Part shown: in pieces, positions 11,230 through 22,798 of the stretch
How positions within the stretch are numbered: position 1 is the stretch's first letter
Layout of the letters: each line of letters begins with the position of its first letter
From: Saccoglossus kowalevskii
Lineage: Eukaryota; Hemichordata; Enteropneusta; Harrimaniidae
NCBI RefSeq assembly: GCF_000003605.2
Contig: NW_003124275.1
Span: 1-29,689, forward strand
DNA: 29,689 nucleotides
Reading direction: 5' to 3'
Made by a program: the position numbers and the translations under genes
The notes under the pieces: model-generated
Told to the model about the DNA's origin: nothing
Seen by the model: only the letters and a program-made list of their open reading frames with translations
Database searches by the model: none

Positions 11230-11450
11230 GTTGTTATCCAATCCAAGATGTTTGATTTGTGTTGCCCATCTATCCCAGATGGTTGATTTACGTTGCCATC
11301 CAATCCCAAGATGGTTAATTTTGTGTTGCCACCCAATCCAAGATGTCTGATTTGTGTTGCCACCCAATTCCAGATGATTGATTTGTGTTGCCATGCAATC
11401 CAAGATGGTTGACTTGTGATGCCATCCATCCAGATGGTTGATTTGTGTTG
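11230..11450. other. Indel-rich patch 1
   Basis: Register slips several times within about 220 bases: TTGCCCATC, CTATCCCAG, CAATCCCAAG, GGTTAATTTTG, CAATTCCAG, and CCATCCATCCAG with missing bases. Neighbouring HOR copies keep exact spacing over many hundreds of bases. The patch starts about 40 bases after a module B copy breaks off. It is either an old unhomogenised segment or a stretch of poor consensus. Confidence 0.8.
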
Positions 11451-11610
11451 CCATCTAATCCAGGATGGTTGATTTGCGTTGCCATCCAATCTAAGATGGT
11501 TAATTTGTGTTGCCACCCAATCCAAGATGTCTGATTTGTGTTGCCACCCAATTCAAGATGATTGATTTGTGTTGCCATCCAATCCAAGATGGTTGGTTTG
11601 TGTTGTTATC

Positions 11611-11946
11611 TGATCAAAGTTGGTTGATTTGCGTTGCCATCCAATCCAAGATGGTTGACTTGTGTTGCCATCCAATCCAGGATGGTTGATTTGTGTTGCC
11701 ATGCAATCCAAGATGGTTGACTTGTGTTGCCATTCAATCCAAGATGGTTGTCTTGTGTTGCCATCCAATCCAGGATGGTTGATTTGTGTTGCCATGCAAT
11801 CCAAGATGGTTGATTTGTGTTGCCACCCTATTCAAGATGGTTGACTTGTGTTGCCATCCAATCCAAGGTGGTTGATTTGCGTTGCCATTCAATCCAAGGT
11901 GGTTGATTTGCGTTGCCATCCAATCCAAGGTGGTTGATTTGCGTTG
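11611..11946. repeat. TGATCA spacer block, third relative of 4112 and 7769
   Basis: It follows the same monomer order as the 754-base block (GGTTGTCTTG, CACCCTATTC, then a run of AAGGTGG monomers with CATTC). Near 11940 it diverges, where an extra TTGCG monomer and AATTCAAGG appear. It then enters the second irregular patch. Confidence 0.8.
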
Positions 11947-12039
11947 CCATCCAATTCAAGGTGGTTGATTTGTGTTGCCATCCAATTCAAGATGGTTGAT
12001 TTGTGTTGCCATCCAATTCAAGATGGTTGACTTGTGTTG

Positions 12040-12370
12040 CCATCCATCCAAGAATGTTGATTTGTGTTGCCATTCAACCCAAGTTGGTTGATTTGTGTTT
12101 GCCATGCAATCCAGGATGTCTGATTTGTGTTGCCATCCAATCCAAGATGGCTGATTTGTGTTGCCACCAATACAAGATGTCTGATTTGTGTTGCCATCCA
12201 ATTCAAGATGGTTGACTTGTGTTGCCATCCAATCCAGGATGGTTGATTTGTGTTGCCATCTAATCCAGGATGGTTGATTTGTGTTGCCATGCAATCCAGG
12301 ATGGTTGATTTGTGTTGCCATGCAATCCAAGATGCTTGACTTGTGTTGCCATCCAATCCAAGGGGGTTAA
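12040..12370. other. Indel-rich patch 2
   Basis: Irregular monomers include CCATCCATCCAAGAATG, CATTCAACCC, TTGTGTTTGCC, CACCAATACAAG and CCAAGGGGG. Insertions and deletions are both present, some of them homopolymer changes. Monomer identity is otherwise clear. Confidence 0.78.
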
Positions 12371-12489
12371 TTTGTGTTGCCACCCAATCCAAGATGTCTG
12401 ATTTGTGTTGCCACCCAATTCAAGATGATTGATTTGTGTTGCCATCCAATCCAAGATGGTTGGTTTGTGTTGTTATCCAATCCAAGTTG

Positions 12490-12695
12490 GTTTATTTGTG
12501 TTGCCATCTAATCCAGGATGGTTGATTTGTGTTACCATCTAATTCAAGATGGTTGATTTGCGTTGCCATTCAATCCAAGATGGTTGACTTGTGTTGCCAA
12601 GCAATCCAGGATGGTTGATTTGTGTTGCCATGCAATCCAAGATGGTTGATTTGTGTTGCCATCCAATCCAAGATGTTTGATTTGTGTTGCCGCCC
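12490..12695. repeat. Module B, copy 2
   Basis: GTTTATTTG at 12490 and CCGCCCAATCG at 12690 are again exactly 200 bases apart. Private changes are CATCTAATTC near 12537 and CCAAGCAATCC near 12597; the latter is shared with the copies at 22593 and 27675, which groups these three. Confidence 0.88.
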
Positions 12696-12788
12696 AATCG
12701 AAGATGATTGATTTATGTTGCCATCCAATCCAAGATGGTTGGTTTGTTTTGTTATCCAATCCAAGTTGGTTGATTTGTGTTGCCATCT

Positions 12789-13260
12789 AATCCAGAGTGG
12801 TTGATTTGCATTGCCATCCAATCCAAGATGGTTGACTTGTGTTGCCATCCAATCCAGGATGGTTGATTTGGGTTACCATCCAATTCAAGATGGTTGATTT
12901 GCATTGCCATCCAATCCAAGATGGTTGACTTGTATTGTCATCCAATCCAGGATGGTTGATTTGTGTTGCCACCCAATCCAAGATGTCTGATTTGTGTTGC
13001 CACCCTATTCAAGATGATTGATTTATGTTGCCATCCAATCCAAGATGGTTGGTTTGTGTTGTTATTCAATCCAAGTTGGTTGACTTGTATTGTCATCCAA
13101 TCCAGGATGGTTGATTTGTGTTGCCACCCAATCCAAGATGTCTGATTTGTGTTGCCACCCTATTCAAGATGATTGATTTATGTTGCCATCCAATTCAAGA
13201 TGGTTGATTTGTGTTGCCATCCAATTCAAGATGGTTGACTTGTGTTGCCATCTAATCCAG
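12789..13260. repeat. Truncated HOR segment with 5-monomer internal duplication
   Basis: AATCCAGAGTGG at 12789 opens the 15-monomer segment, but no TGATCA follows. GACTTGTATTGTC occurs at 12927 and again at 13082, 155 bases apart, so five monomers are duplicated. The array then turns to TTCAAG monomers and a CCAGGGTCG variant near 13257. The segment follows module B directly instead of a TTACG core. Confidence 0.82.
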
Positions 13261-13610
13261 GGTCGTTGATTTGCGTTGCCATCCAATCTAAGATGGTTAA
13301 TTTGTGTTGCCACCTAATCCAAGATGTCTGATTTGTGTTTCCACCCAATTCAAGATGATTGATTTGTGTTGCCATCCAATCCAGGATGGTTGATTTGTGT
13401 TGCCATGCAATCCAAAATGGTTGATTTGTGTTGCCATCCAATCCAAGATGGATGATTGTGTTGCCATCCAATCCAGGATGGTTGATTTGTGTTGCCATGC
13501 AATCCAAGATGGTTGATTTGTGTTGCCACTCAATCCAAGATGTCTGATTTGTGTTGCCATCCAATCCAAGATGGTTGATTTGTGTTGCCATGCAATCCAA
13601 GATGGTTGAT
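13261..13610. repeat. Mixed spacer before the 1,550-bp HOR pair
   Basis: This holds ordinary monomers with HOR-like TTGCG and GGTTAATTTG near the start and one shortened monomer (GATGGATGATTG near 13448). No core marker is present. Confidence 0.7.
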
Positions 13611-14768
13611 TTGTGTTGCCATCCAATCCAAGATGTCTGATTTGTGTTGCCACCCAATCCAAGATGTCTGATTTGTGTTGCCACCCAATTCAAGATGATT
13701 GATTTGTGTTGCCATCCAATCCAAGATGGTTGGTTTGTGTTGTTATCCAATCCAAGTTGGTTGATTTGTGTTGCCATCTAATCCAGGATGGTTGATTTAC
13801 GTTGCCATCCAATCCAAGATGGTTAATTTGTGTTGCCACCCAATCCAAGATGTCTGATTTGTGTTGCCACCCAATTCAAGATGATTGATTTGTGTTGCCA
13901 TGCAATCCAAGATGGTTGACTTGTGTTGCCATCCAATCCAAGATGGTTGACTTGTGTTGCCATCCAATCCAAGATGTCTGATTTGTGTTGCCACCCAATC
14001 CAAGATGTCTGATTTGTGTTGCCACCCAATTCAAGATGATTGATTTGTGTTGCCATCCAATCCAAGATGGTTGGTTTGTGTTGTTATCCAATCCAAGTTC
14101 GTTGATTTGTGTTGCCATCTAATCCAGAGTGGTTGATTTGCGTTGCCATCCAATCCAAGATGGTTGACTTGTGTTGCCATCCAATCCAGGATGGTTGATT
14201 TGGGTTACCATCCAATTCAAGATGGTTGATTTGCATTGCCATCCAATCCAAGATGGTTGACTTGTATTGTCATCCAATCCAGGATGGTTGATTTGTGTTG
14301 CCACCCAATCCAAGATGTCTGGTTTGTGTTGCCACCCAATTCAAGATGATTGATTTATGTTGCCATCCAATCCAAGATGGTTGGTTTGTGTTGTTATTCA
14401 ATCCAAGTTGGTTGATTTGTGTTGCCATCTAATCCAGGATGGTTGATTTGCGTTGCCATCCAATCTAAGATGGTTAATTTGTGTTGCCACCCAATCCAAG
14501 ATGTCTGATTTGTGTTGCCACCCAATTCAAGATGATTGATTTGTGTTGCCATCCAATCCAAGATGGTTGGTTTGTGTTGTTATCTGATCAAAGTTGGTTG
14601 ATTTGCGTTGCCATCCAATCCAAGATGGTTGACTTGTGTTGCCATCCAATCCAGGATGGTTGATTTGTGTTGCCATGCAATCCAAGATGGTTGACTTGTG
14701 TTGCCATCCAATCCAAGATGGTTGTTTTGTGTTGCCATCCAATCCAGGATGGTTGATTTGTGTTGCCA
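13611..14768. repeat. HOR unit A of the 1,550-bp pair
   Basis: Core markers lie at 13799, 14121 and 14585, with canonical 322 and 464 spacing. Over 1,158 bases it matches 15161-16318 with only two substitutions that I could find by direct comparison (A at 14036 against G at 15586, G at 14631 against C at 16181), about 99.8% identity. The period is exactly 1,550 bases, 50 monomers. Confidence 0.93.
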
Positions 14769-15160
14769 TGCAATCCAAGATGGTTGATTTGTGTTGCCAT
14801 CCAATTCAAGATGGTTGATTTGTGTTGCCATCCAATTCAAGATGGTTGACTTGTGTTGCCATCCAATCCAAGGCGGTTGATTTGCATTGCCATCCAATTC
14901 AAGATGGTTGATTTGTGTTGCCATGCAATCCAAGATGGTTGATTTGTGTTGCCACCCAATCCAAGATGTCTGATTTGTGTTGCCTTCCAATTCAAGATGG
15001 TTGATTTGTGTTGCCATGCAATCCAAGATGGTTGATTTGTGTTGCCACCCAATCCAAGATGTCTGATTTGTGTTGCCATCCAATCCAGGATGGTTGATTT
15101 GTGTTGCCATGCAATCCAAGATGGTTGATTTGTGTTGCCATCCAATCCAAGATGGTTGAC

Positions 15161-16318
15161 TTGTGTTGCCATCCAATCCAAGATGTCTGATTTGTGTTGC
15201 CACCCAATCCAAGATGTCTGATTTGTGTTGCCACCCAATTCAAGATGATTGATTTGTGTTGCCATCCAATCCAAGATGGTTGGTTTGTGTTGTTATCCAA
15301 TCCAAGTTGGTTGATTTGTGTTGCCATCTAATCCAGGATGGTTGATTTACGTTGCCATCCAATCCAAGATGGTTAATTTGTGTTGCCACCCAATCCAAGA
15401 TGTCTGATTTGTGTTGCCACCCAATTCAAGATGATTGATTTGTGTTGCCATGCAATCCAAGATGGTTGACTTGTGTTGCCATCCAATCCAAGATGGTTGA
15501 CTTGTGTTGCCATCCAATCCAAGATGTCTGATTTGTGTTGCCACCCAATCCAAGATGTCTGATTTGTGTTGCCACCCAATTCAAGGTGATTGATTTGTGT
15601 TGCCATCCAATCCAAGATGGTTGGTTTGTGTTGTTATCCAATCCAAGTTCGTTGATTTGTGTTGCCATCTAATCCAGAGTGGTTGATTTGCGTTGCCATC
15701 CAATCCAAGATGGTTGACTTGTGTTGCCATCCAATCCAGGATGGTTGATTTGGGTTACCATCCAATTCAAGATGGTTGATTTGCATTGCCATCCAATCCA
15801 AGATGGTTGACTTGTATTGTCATCCAATCCAGGATGGTTGATTTGTGTTGCCACCCAATCCAAGATGTCTGGTTTGTGTTGCCACCCAATTCAAGATGAT
15901 TGATTTATGTTGCCATCCAATCCAAGATGGTTGGTTTGTGTTGTTATTCAATCCAAGTTGGTTGATTTGTGTTGCCATCTAATCCAGGATGGTTGATTTG
16001 CGTTGCCATCCAATCTAAGATGGTTAATTTGTGTTGCCACCCAATCCAAGATGTCTGATTTGTGTTGCCACCCAATTCAAGATGATTGATTTGTGTTGCC
16101 ATCCAATCCAAGATGGTTGGTTTGTGTTGTTATCTGATCAAAGTTGGTTGATTTGCGTTGCCATCCAATCCAAGATGGTTCACTTGTGTTGCCATCCAAT
16201 CCAGGATGGTTGATTTGTGTTGCCATGCAATCCAAGATGGTTGACTTGTGTTGCCATCCAATCCAAGATGGTTGTTTTGTGTTGCCATCCAATCCAGGAT
16301 GGTTGATTTGTGTTGCCA
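15161..16318. repeat. HOR unit B of the 1,550-bp pair
   Basis: Core markers lie at 15349, 15671 and 16135, each 1,550 bases after unit A. The substitution at 16181 changes GGTTGACTTG to GGTTCACTTG. The match to unit A ends at 16319, exactly where the 248-base duplication below begins. Confidence 0.93.
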
Positions 16319-16566
16319 CCCAATTCAAGATGATTGATTTGTGTTGCCATCCAATCCAAGATGGTTGGTTTGTGTTGTTATCTGATCAAAGTTGGTTGAT
16401 TTGCGTTGCCATCCAATCCAAGATGGTTGACTTGTGTTGCCATCCAATCCAGGATGGTTGATTTGTGTTGCCATGCAATCCAAGATGGTTGACTTGTGTT
16501 GCCATCCAATCCAAGATGGTTGTCTTGTGTTGCCATCCAATCCAGGATGGTTGATTTGTGTTGCCA
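16071..16566. repeat. Tandem duplication of 8 monomers (2 x 248 bp)
   Basis: Bases 16071-16318 recur at 16319-16566, giving a second TGATCA at 16383. Differences include the GGTTCACTTG substitution, present only in the first copy, and GGTTGTTTTG against GGTTGTCTTG. The second copy therefore resembles the spacer type seen at 20754 more than its neighbour does. Confidence 0.87.
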
Positions 16567-16791
16567 TGCAATCCAAGATGGTTGATTTGTGTTGCCACCC
16601 AATTCAAGATGGTTGACTTGTGTTGCCATCCAATCCAAGGTGGTTGATTTGCATTGCCATCCAATCCAAGGTGGTTAATTTGCGTTGCCATCCAATCCAA
16701 GGTGGTTGATTTGTGTTGCCATCCAATTCAAGATGGTTGATTTGTGTTGCCATCCAATTCAAGATGGTTGACTTGTGTTGCCATCCAATCC

Positions 16792-16977
16792 AAGGTGGTT
16801 GATTTGCATTGCCATCCAATTCAAGATGGTTGATTTGTGTTGCCATGCAATCCAGGATGGTTGATTTGTGTTGCCATCCAATCCAAGGTGGTTGATTTGC
16901 ATTGCCATCCAATTCAAGATGGTTGATTTGTGTTGCCATGCAATCCAGGATGGTTGATTTGTGTTGCCATGCAATCC
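16792..16977. repeat. 93-bp tandem duplication, same structure as at 9883
   Basis: AAGGTGG at 16792 and 16885 are 93 bases apart with the same following monomers as at 9883 and 9976. A shared duplication junction at two distant loci indicates that the already duplicated block was copied. Confidence 0.83.
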
Positions 16978-17859
16978 AAGATGGTTGATTTGTGTTGCCA
17001 CCCAATCCAAGATGTCTGATTTGTGTTGCCTTCCAATCCAGGATGGTTGATTTGTGTTGCCATGCAATCCAAGATGGTTGATTTGTGTTGCCACCCAATC
17101 CAAGATGTCTGATTTGTGTTGCCATCCAATCCAGGATGGTTGATTTGTGTTGCCATGCAATCCAAGATGGTTGATTTGTGTTGCCACCCAATTCAAGATG
17201 GTTGACTTGTGTTGCCATCCAATCCAAGGTGGTTGATTTGTGTTGCCACCCAATCCAAGATGTCTGATTTGTGTTGCCACCCAATTCAAGATGATTGATT
17301 TGTGTTGCCATCCAATCCAAGTTGGTTGGTTTGTGTTGTTATCCAATCCAAGTTGGTTTATTTGTGTTGCCATCCAATCCAAGATGGTTGGTTTGTGTTG
17401 TTATCCAATCCAAGATGGTTGATTTGTGTTTCCATGCAATCCAAGATGGTTGATTTGTGTTGCCATGCAATTCAAGATGGTTGATTTGTGTTGCCATCCA
17501 ATCCAAGATGGTTGGTTTGTGTTGCCTTCCAATCCAGGATGGTTGATTTGTGTTGCCATGCAATCCAAGATGGTTGATTTGTGTTGCCACCCAATCCAAG
17601 ATGTCTGATTTGTGTTGCCATCCAATCCAGGATGGTTGATTTGTGTTGCCATGCAATCCAAGATGGTTGATTTGTGTTGCCATCCAATCCAAGATGTCTG
17701 ATTTGTGTTGCCACCCAATCCAAGATGTCTGATTTGTGTTGCCACCCAATTCAAGATGATTGATTTGTGTTGCCATCCAATCCAAGATGGTTGGTTTGTG
17801 TTGTTATCCAATCCAAGTTGGTTGATTTGTGTTGCCATCTAATCCAGGATGGTTGATTT
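16978..17859. repeat. Trimer-rich spacer with variant HOR ends
   Basis: It contains trimer cassettes tagged CCTTCC at 17029 and 17525 and a GTTTATTTG monomer near 17355 that is not followed by module B. A TTGTGTTTCC monomer lies near 17427. No indels were noticed. Confidence 0.78.
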
Positions 17860-18651
17860 ACGTTGCCATCCAATCCAAGATGGTTAATTTGTGTTGCCAC
17901 CCAATCCAAGATGTCTGATTTGTGTTGCCACCCAATTCAAGATGATTGATTTGTGTTGCCATGCAATCCAAGATGGTTGACTTGTGTTGCCATCCAATCC
18001 AAGATGGTTGACTTGCATTGCCATCCAATCCAAGATGTCTGATTTGTGTTGCCACCCAATCCAAGATGTCTGATTTGTGTTGCCACCCAATTCAAGATGA
18101 TTGATTTGTGTTGCCATCCAATCCAAGATGGTTGCTTTGTGTTGTTATCCAATCCAAGTTAGTTGATTTGTGTTGCCATCTAATCCAGAGTGGTTGATTT
18201 GCGTTGCCATCCAATCCAAGATGGTTGACTTGTGTTGCCATCCAATCCAGGATGGTTGATTTGGGTTACCATCCAATTCAAGATGGTTGATTTGCATTGC
18301 CATCCAATCCAAGATGGTTGACTTGTATTGTCATCCAATCCAGGATGGTTGATTTGTGTTGCCACCCAATCGAAGATGTCTGATTTGTGTTGCCACCCAA
18401 TTCAAGATGATTGATTTATGTTGCCATCCAATCCAAGATGGTTGGTTTGTGTTGTTATTCAATCCAAGTTGGTTGATTTGTGTTGCCATCTAATCCAGGA
18501 TGGTTGATTTGCGTTGCCATCCAATCTAAGATGGTTAATTTGTGTTGCCACCCAATCCAAGATGTCTGATTTGTGTTGCCACCCAATTCAAGATGATTGA
18601 TTTGTGTTGCCATCCAATCCAAGATGGTTGGTTTGTGTTGTTATCTGATCA
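17860..18651. repeat. HOR core, copy at 17860
   Basis: Markers lie at 17860, 18182 and 18646, with canonical spacings. Private variants are GGTTGCTTTG near 18132, CCAAGTTAGTTG near 18156 and a TTGCATTGCC replacement near 18015. It shares CACCCAATCGAAG with the copy at 5074. It lies 2,511 bases (81 monomers) after the previous core. Confidence 0.9.
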
Positions 18652-18900
18652 AAGTTGGTTGATTTGCGTTGCCATCCAATCCAAGATGGTTGACTTGTGT
18701 TGCCATCCAATCCAGGATGGTTGATTTGTGTTGCCATGCAATCCAAGATGATTGATTTGTGTTGCCATCCAATCCAAGATGGTTGGTTTGTGTTGTTATC
18801 TGATCAAAGTTGGTTGATTTGCGTTGCCATCCAATCCAAGATGGTTGACTTGTGTTGCCATCCAATCCAGGATGGTTGATTTGTGTTGCCATGCAATCCA
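18591..18900. repeat. Tandem duplication of 5 monomers (2 x 155 bp)
   Basis: Bases 18591-18745 and 18746-18900 looked identical when read side by side and include TGATCA at 18646 and 18801. This is the shortest TGATCA-to-TGATCA step in the window and looks very recent. Confidence 0.92.
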
Positions 18901-19936
18901 AGATGGTTGATTTGTGTTGCCACCCAATTCAAGATGGTTGACTTGTCTTGCCATCCAATCCAAGGTGGTTGATTTGCATTGCCATCCAATTCAAGATGGT
19001 TGATTTGTGTTGCCATGCAATCCAGGATGGTTGATTTGTGTTGCCATGCAATCCAAGATGGTTGATTTGTGTTGCCACCCAATCCAAGATGTCTTATTTG
19101 TGTTGCCTTCCAATCCAGGATGGTTGATTTGTGTTGCCATGCAATCCAAGATGGTTGATTTGTGTTGCCACCCAATCCAAGATGTCTGATTTGTGTTGCC
19201 ATCCAATCCAGGATGGTTGATTTGTGTTGCCATGCAATCCAAGATGGTTGATTTGTGTTGCCACCCAATTCAAGATGGTTGTTTTGTGTTGCCATCCAAT
19301 CCAAGGTGGTTGATTTGTGTTGCCATGCAATCCAAGATGGTTGATTTGTGTTGCCATCCAATTCAAGATGGTTGATTTGTGTTGCCATCCAATTCAAGAT
19401 GGTTGACTTGTGTTGCCATCCAATCCAAGGCGGTTGATTTGCATTGCCATCCAATTCAAGATGGTTGATTTGTGTTGCCATGCAATCCAAGATGTCTGAT
19501 TTGTGTTGCCATGCAATCCAAGATGGTTGATTTGTGTTGCCACCCAATCCAAGATGTCTGATTTGTGTTGCCTTCCAATCCAGGATGGTTGATTTGTGTT
19601 GCCATGCAATCCAAGATGGTTGATTTGTGTTGCCACCCAATCCAAGATGTCTGATTTGTGTTGCCATCCAATCCAGGATGGTTGATTTGTGTTGCCATGC
19701 AATCCAAGATGGTTGATTTGTGTTGCCATCCAATCCAAGATGGTTGACTTGTGTTGCCATCCAATCCAAGATGTATGATTTGTGTTGCCACCCAATCCAA
19801 GATGTCTGATTTGTGTTGCCACCCAATTCAAGATGATTGATTTGTGTTGCGATCCAATCCAAGATGGTTGGTTTGTGTTGTTATCCAATCCAAGTTGGTT
19901 GATTTGTGTTGCCATCTAATCCACAATGGTTGATTT
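18901..19936. repeat. Trimer- and GGCGG-containing spacer
   Basis: It resembles the spacer after TGATCA at 14585 and the block at 4082, with AAGGCGG near 19429, several CATGC/CACCC/GATGTCTG trimers and the CCTTCC tag at 19106. Private substitutions include GATGTCTTATTTG near 19089, GATGTATG near 19770 and TTGCGATCC near 19848. Confidence 0.8.
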
Positions 19937-20759
19937 ACGTTGCCATCCAATCCAAGATGGTTAATTTGTGTTGCCACCCAATCCAAGATGTCTGATTTGT
20001 GTTGCCACCCAATTCAAGATGACTGATTTGTGTTGCCATGCAATCCAAGATGGTTGACTTGTGTTGCCATCCAATCCAAGATGGTTGACTTGTGTTGCCA
20101 TCCAATCCAAGATGTCTGATTTGTGTTGCCACCCAATCCAAGATGTCTGATTTGTGTTGCCACCCAATTCAAGATGATTGATTTGCGTTGCCATCCAATC
20201 CAAGATGGTTGGTTTGTGTTGTTATCCAATCCAAGTTGGTTGATTTGTGTTGCCGTCTAATCCAGAGTGGTTGATTTGTGTTGCCATCCAATCCAAGATG
20301 GTTGACTTGTGTTGCCATCCAATCCAGGATGGTTGATTTGGGTTACCATCCAATTCAAGATGGTTGATTTGCATTGCCATCCAATCCAAGATGGTTGACT
20401 TGTATTGTCATCCAATCCAGGATGGTTGATTTGTGTTGCCACCCAATCCAAGATGTCTGGTTTGTGTTGCCACCCAATTCAAGATGATTGATTTGCATTG
20501 CCATCCAATCCAAGATGGTTGACTTGTATTGTCATCCAATCCAAGATGGTTGGTTTGTGTTGTTATTCAATCCAAGTTGGTTGATTTGTGTTGCCATCTA
20601 ATCCAGGATGGTTGATTTGCGTTGCCATCCAATCTAAGATGGTTAATTTGTGTTGCCACCCAATCCAAGATGTCTGATTTGTGTTGCCACCCAATTCAAG
20701 ATGATTGATTTGTGTTGCCATCCAATCCAAGATGGTTGGTTTGTGTTGTTATCTGATCA
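19937..20759. repeat. HOR core, copy at 19937, with one extra monomer
   Basis: Markers lie at 19937, 20259 and 20754. The first spacing is 322; the second is 495, one monomer over 464. The extra monomer results from re-use of the TTGCATTGCC and GACTTGTATTGTC pair, first near 20371 and again near 20495. Private changes are CCACAATGG near 19922 and TTGCCGTCTAATCC near 20252. Confidence 0.88.
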
Positions 20760-20924
20760 AAGTTGGTTGATTTGCGTTGCCATCCAATCCAAGATGGTTG
20801 ACTTGTGTTGCCATCCAATCCAGGATGGTTGATTTGTGTTGCCATGCAATCCAAGATGGTTGACTTGTGTTGCCATCCAATCCAAGATGGTTGTCTTGTG
20901 TTGCCATCCAATCCAGGATGGTTG

Positions 20925-20985
20925 ATTGCGTTGCCATTCAATCCAAGGTGGTTGATTGCGTTGCCATCAATCCAAGGTGGTTGAT
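20925..20985. other. Short deletion patch
   Basis: Two successive monomers read GGTTGATTGCG, each lacking two Ts of the usual GGTTGATTTGCG context or equivalent, and one reads CCATCAATCC with a missing C. Together they shift register by about three bases. Confidence 0.7.
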
Positions 20986-21483
20986 TTGTGTTGCCATCCA
21001 ATTCAAGATGGTTGATTTGTGTTGCCATCCAATTCAAGATGGTTGACTTGTGTTGCCATCCAATCCAAGGCGGTTGATTTGCATTGCCATTCAATTCAAG
21101 ATGGTTGATTTGTGTTTCCATGCAATCCAAGATGTCTGATTTGTGTTGCCATGCAATCCAAGATGGTTGATTTGTGTTGCCACCCAATCCAAGATGTCTG
21201 ATTTGTGTTGCCTTCCAATCCAGGATGGTTGATTTGTGTTGCCATGCAATCCAAGATGGTTGATTTGTGTTGCCACCCAATCCAAGATGTCTGATTTGTG
21301 TTGCCATCCAATCCAGGATGGTTGATTTGTGTTGCCATGCAATCCAAGATGGTTGATTTGTGTTGCCACCCAATTCAAGATGATTGATTTGTGTTGCCAT
21401 CCAATCCAAGATGGTTGGTTTGTGTTGTTATCCAATCCAAGTTGGTTGATTTGTGTTGCCATCTAATCCAGGATGGTTGATTT

Positions 21484-21960
21484 ACGTTGCCATCCAATCC
21501 AAGATGGTTAATTTGTGTTGCCACCCAATCCAAGATGTCTGATTTGTGTTGCCACCCAATTCAAGATGATTGATTTGTGTTGCCATGCAATCCAAGATGG
21601 TTGACTTGTGTTGCCATCCAATCCAAGATGGTTGACTTGTGTTGCCATCCAATCCAAGATGTCTGATTTGTGTTGCCACCCAATCCAAGATGTCTGATTT
21701 GTGTTGCCACCCAATTCAAGATGATTGATTTGTGTTGCCATCCAATCCAAGATGGATTGGTTTGTGTTGTTATCCAATCCAAGTTGGTTGATTTGTGTTG
21801 CCATCTAATCCAGAGTGGTTGATTTGCGTTGCCATCCAATCCAAAATGGTTGACTTGTGTTGCCATCCAATCCAGGATGGGTTGATTTGTGTTGCCACCA
21901 ATCCAAGATGTCTGATTTGTGTTGCCACTCTATTCAAGATGATTGATTTATGTTGCCATC
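21484..21960. repeat. HOR core, interrupted
   Basis: TTACG at 21484 and CCAGAGTGG at 21807 are 323 bases apart, one more than standard because of GATGGATTGG near 21755. After three monomers the 15-monomer segment breaks, with GATGGGTTG (extra G), CACCAATCC (missing C) and CACTCTATTC. TGATCA is not reached, and spacer of the 27050 type follows. Confidence 0.82.
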
Positions 21961-22592
21961 CAATTCAAGATGGTTGATTTGTGTTGCCATCCAATTCAAG
22001 ATGGTTGACTTGTGTTGCCATCCAATCCATGATGGTTGATTTGTGTTGCCATGCAATCCAAGATGGTTGATTTGTGTTGCCACCCAATTCAAGATGGTTG
22101 ACTTGTGTTGCCATCCGATCCAAGGTGGTTGATTTGCATTGCCATCCAATTCAAGATGGTTGATTTGTGTTGCCATGCAATCCAGGATGGTTGATTTGTG
22201 TTGCCATGCAATCCAAGATGGTTGATTTGTGTTGCCACCCAATCCAAGATGTCTGATTTGTGTTGCCTTCCAATCCAGGATGGTTGATTTGTGTTGCCAT
22301 GCAATCCAAGATGGTTTATTTGTGTTGCCACCCAATCCAAGATGTCTGATTTGTGTTGCCATCCAATCCAGGATGGTTGATTTGTGTTGCCATGCAATCC
22401 AAGATGGTTGATTTGTGTTGCCACCCAATTCAAGATGGTTGACTTGTGTTGCCATCCAATCCAAGGTGGTTAATTTGTGTTGCCACCCAATCCAAGATGT
22501 CTGATTTGTGTTGCCACCCAATTCAAGATGATTGATTTGTGTTGCCATCCAATCCAAGATGGTTGGTTTGTGTTGTTATCCAATCCAAGTTG

Positions 22593-22798
22593 GTTTATTT
22601 GTGTTGCCATCTAATCCAGGATGGTTGATTTGTGTTACCATCCAATTCAAGATGGTTGATTTGCGTTGCCATTCAATCCAAGATGGTTGACTTGTGTTGC
22701 CAAGCAATCCATGATGGTTGATTTGTGTTGCCATGCAATCCAAGATGGTTGATTTGTGTTGCCATCCAATCCAAGATGTTTGATTTGTGTTGCCGCCC
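22593..22798. repeat. Module B, copy 3
   Basis: GTTTATTTG at 22593 and CCGCCCAATCG at 22793 are exactly 200 bases apart. It shares CCAAGCAATCC with the copies at 12490 and 27675 and has a private CCATGATGG near 22709. Confidence 0.88.

Noticed and set aside
14099-14115. Possible CENP-B box at GTTCGTTGATTTG
   Set aside because: TTCGTTG resembles the start of the box, but the required downstream A and CGGG positions are absent, and the motif occurs only in some HOR copies.
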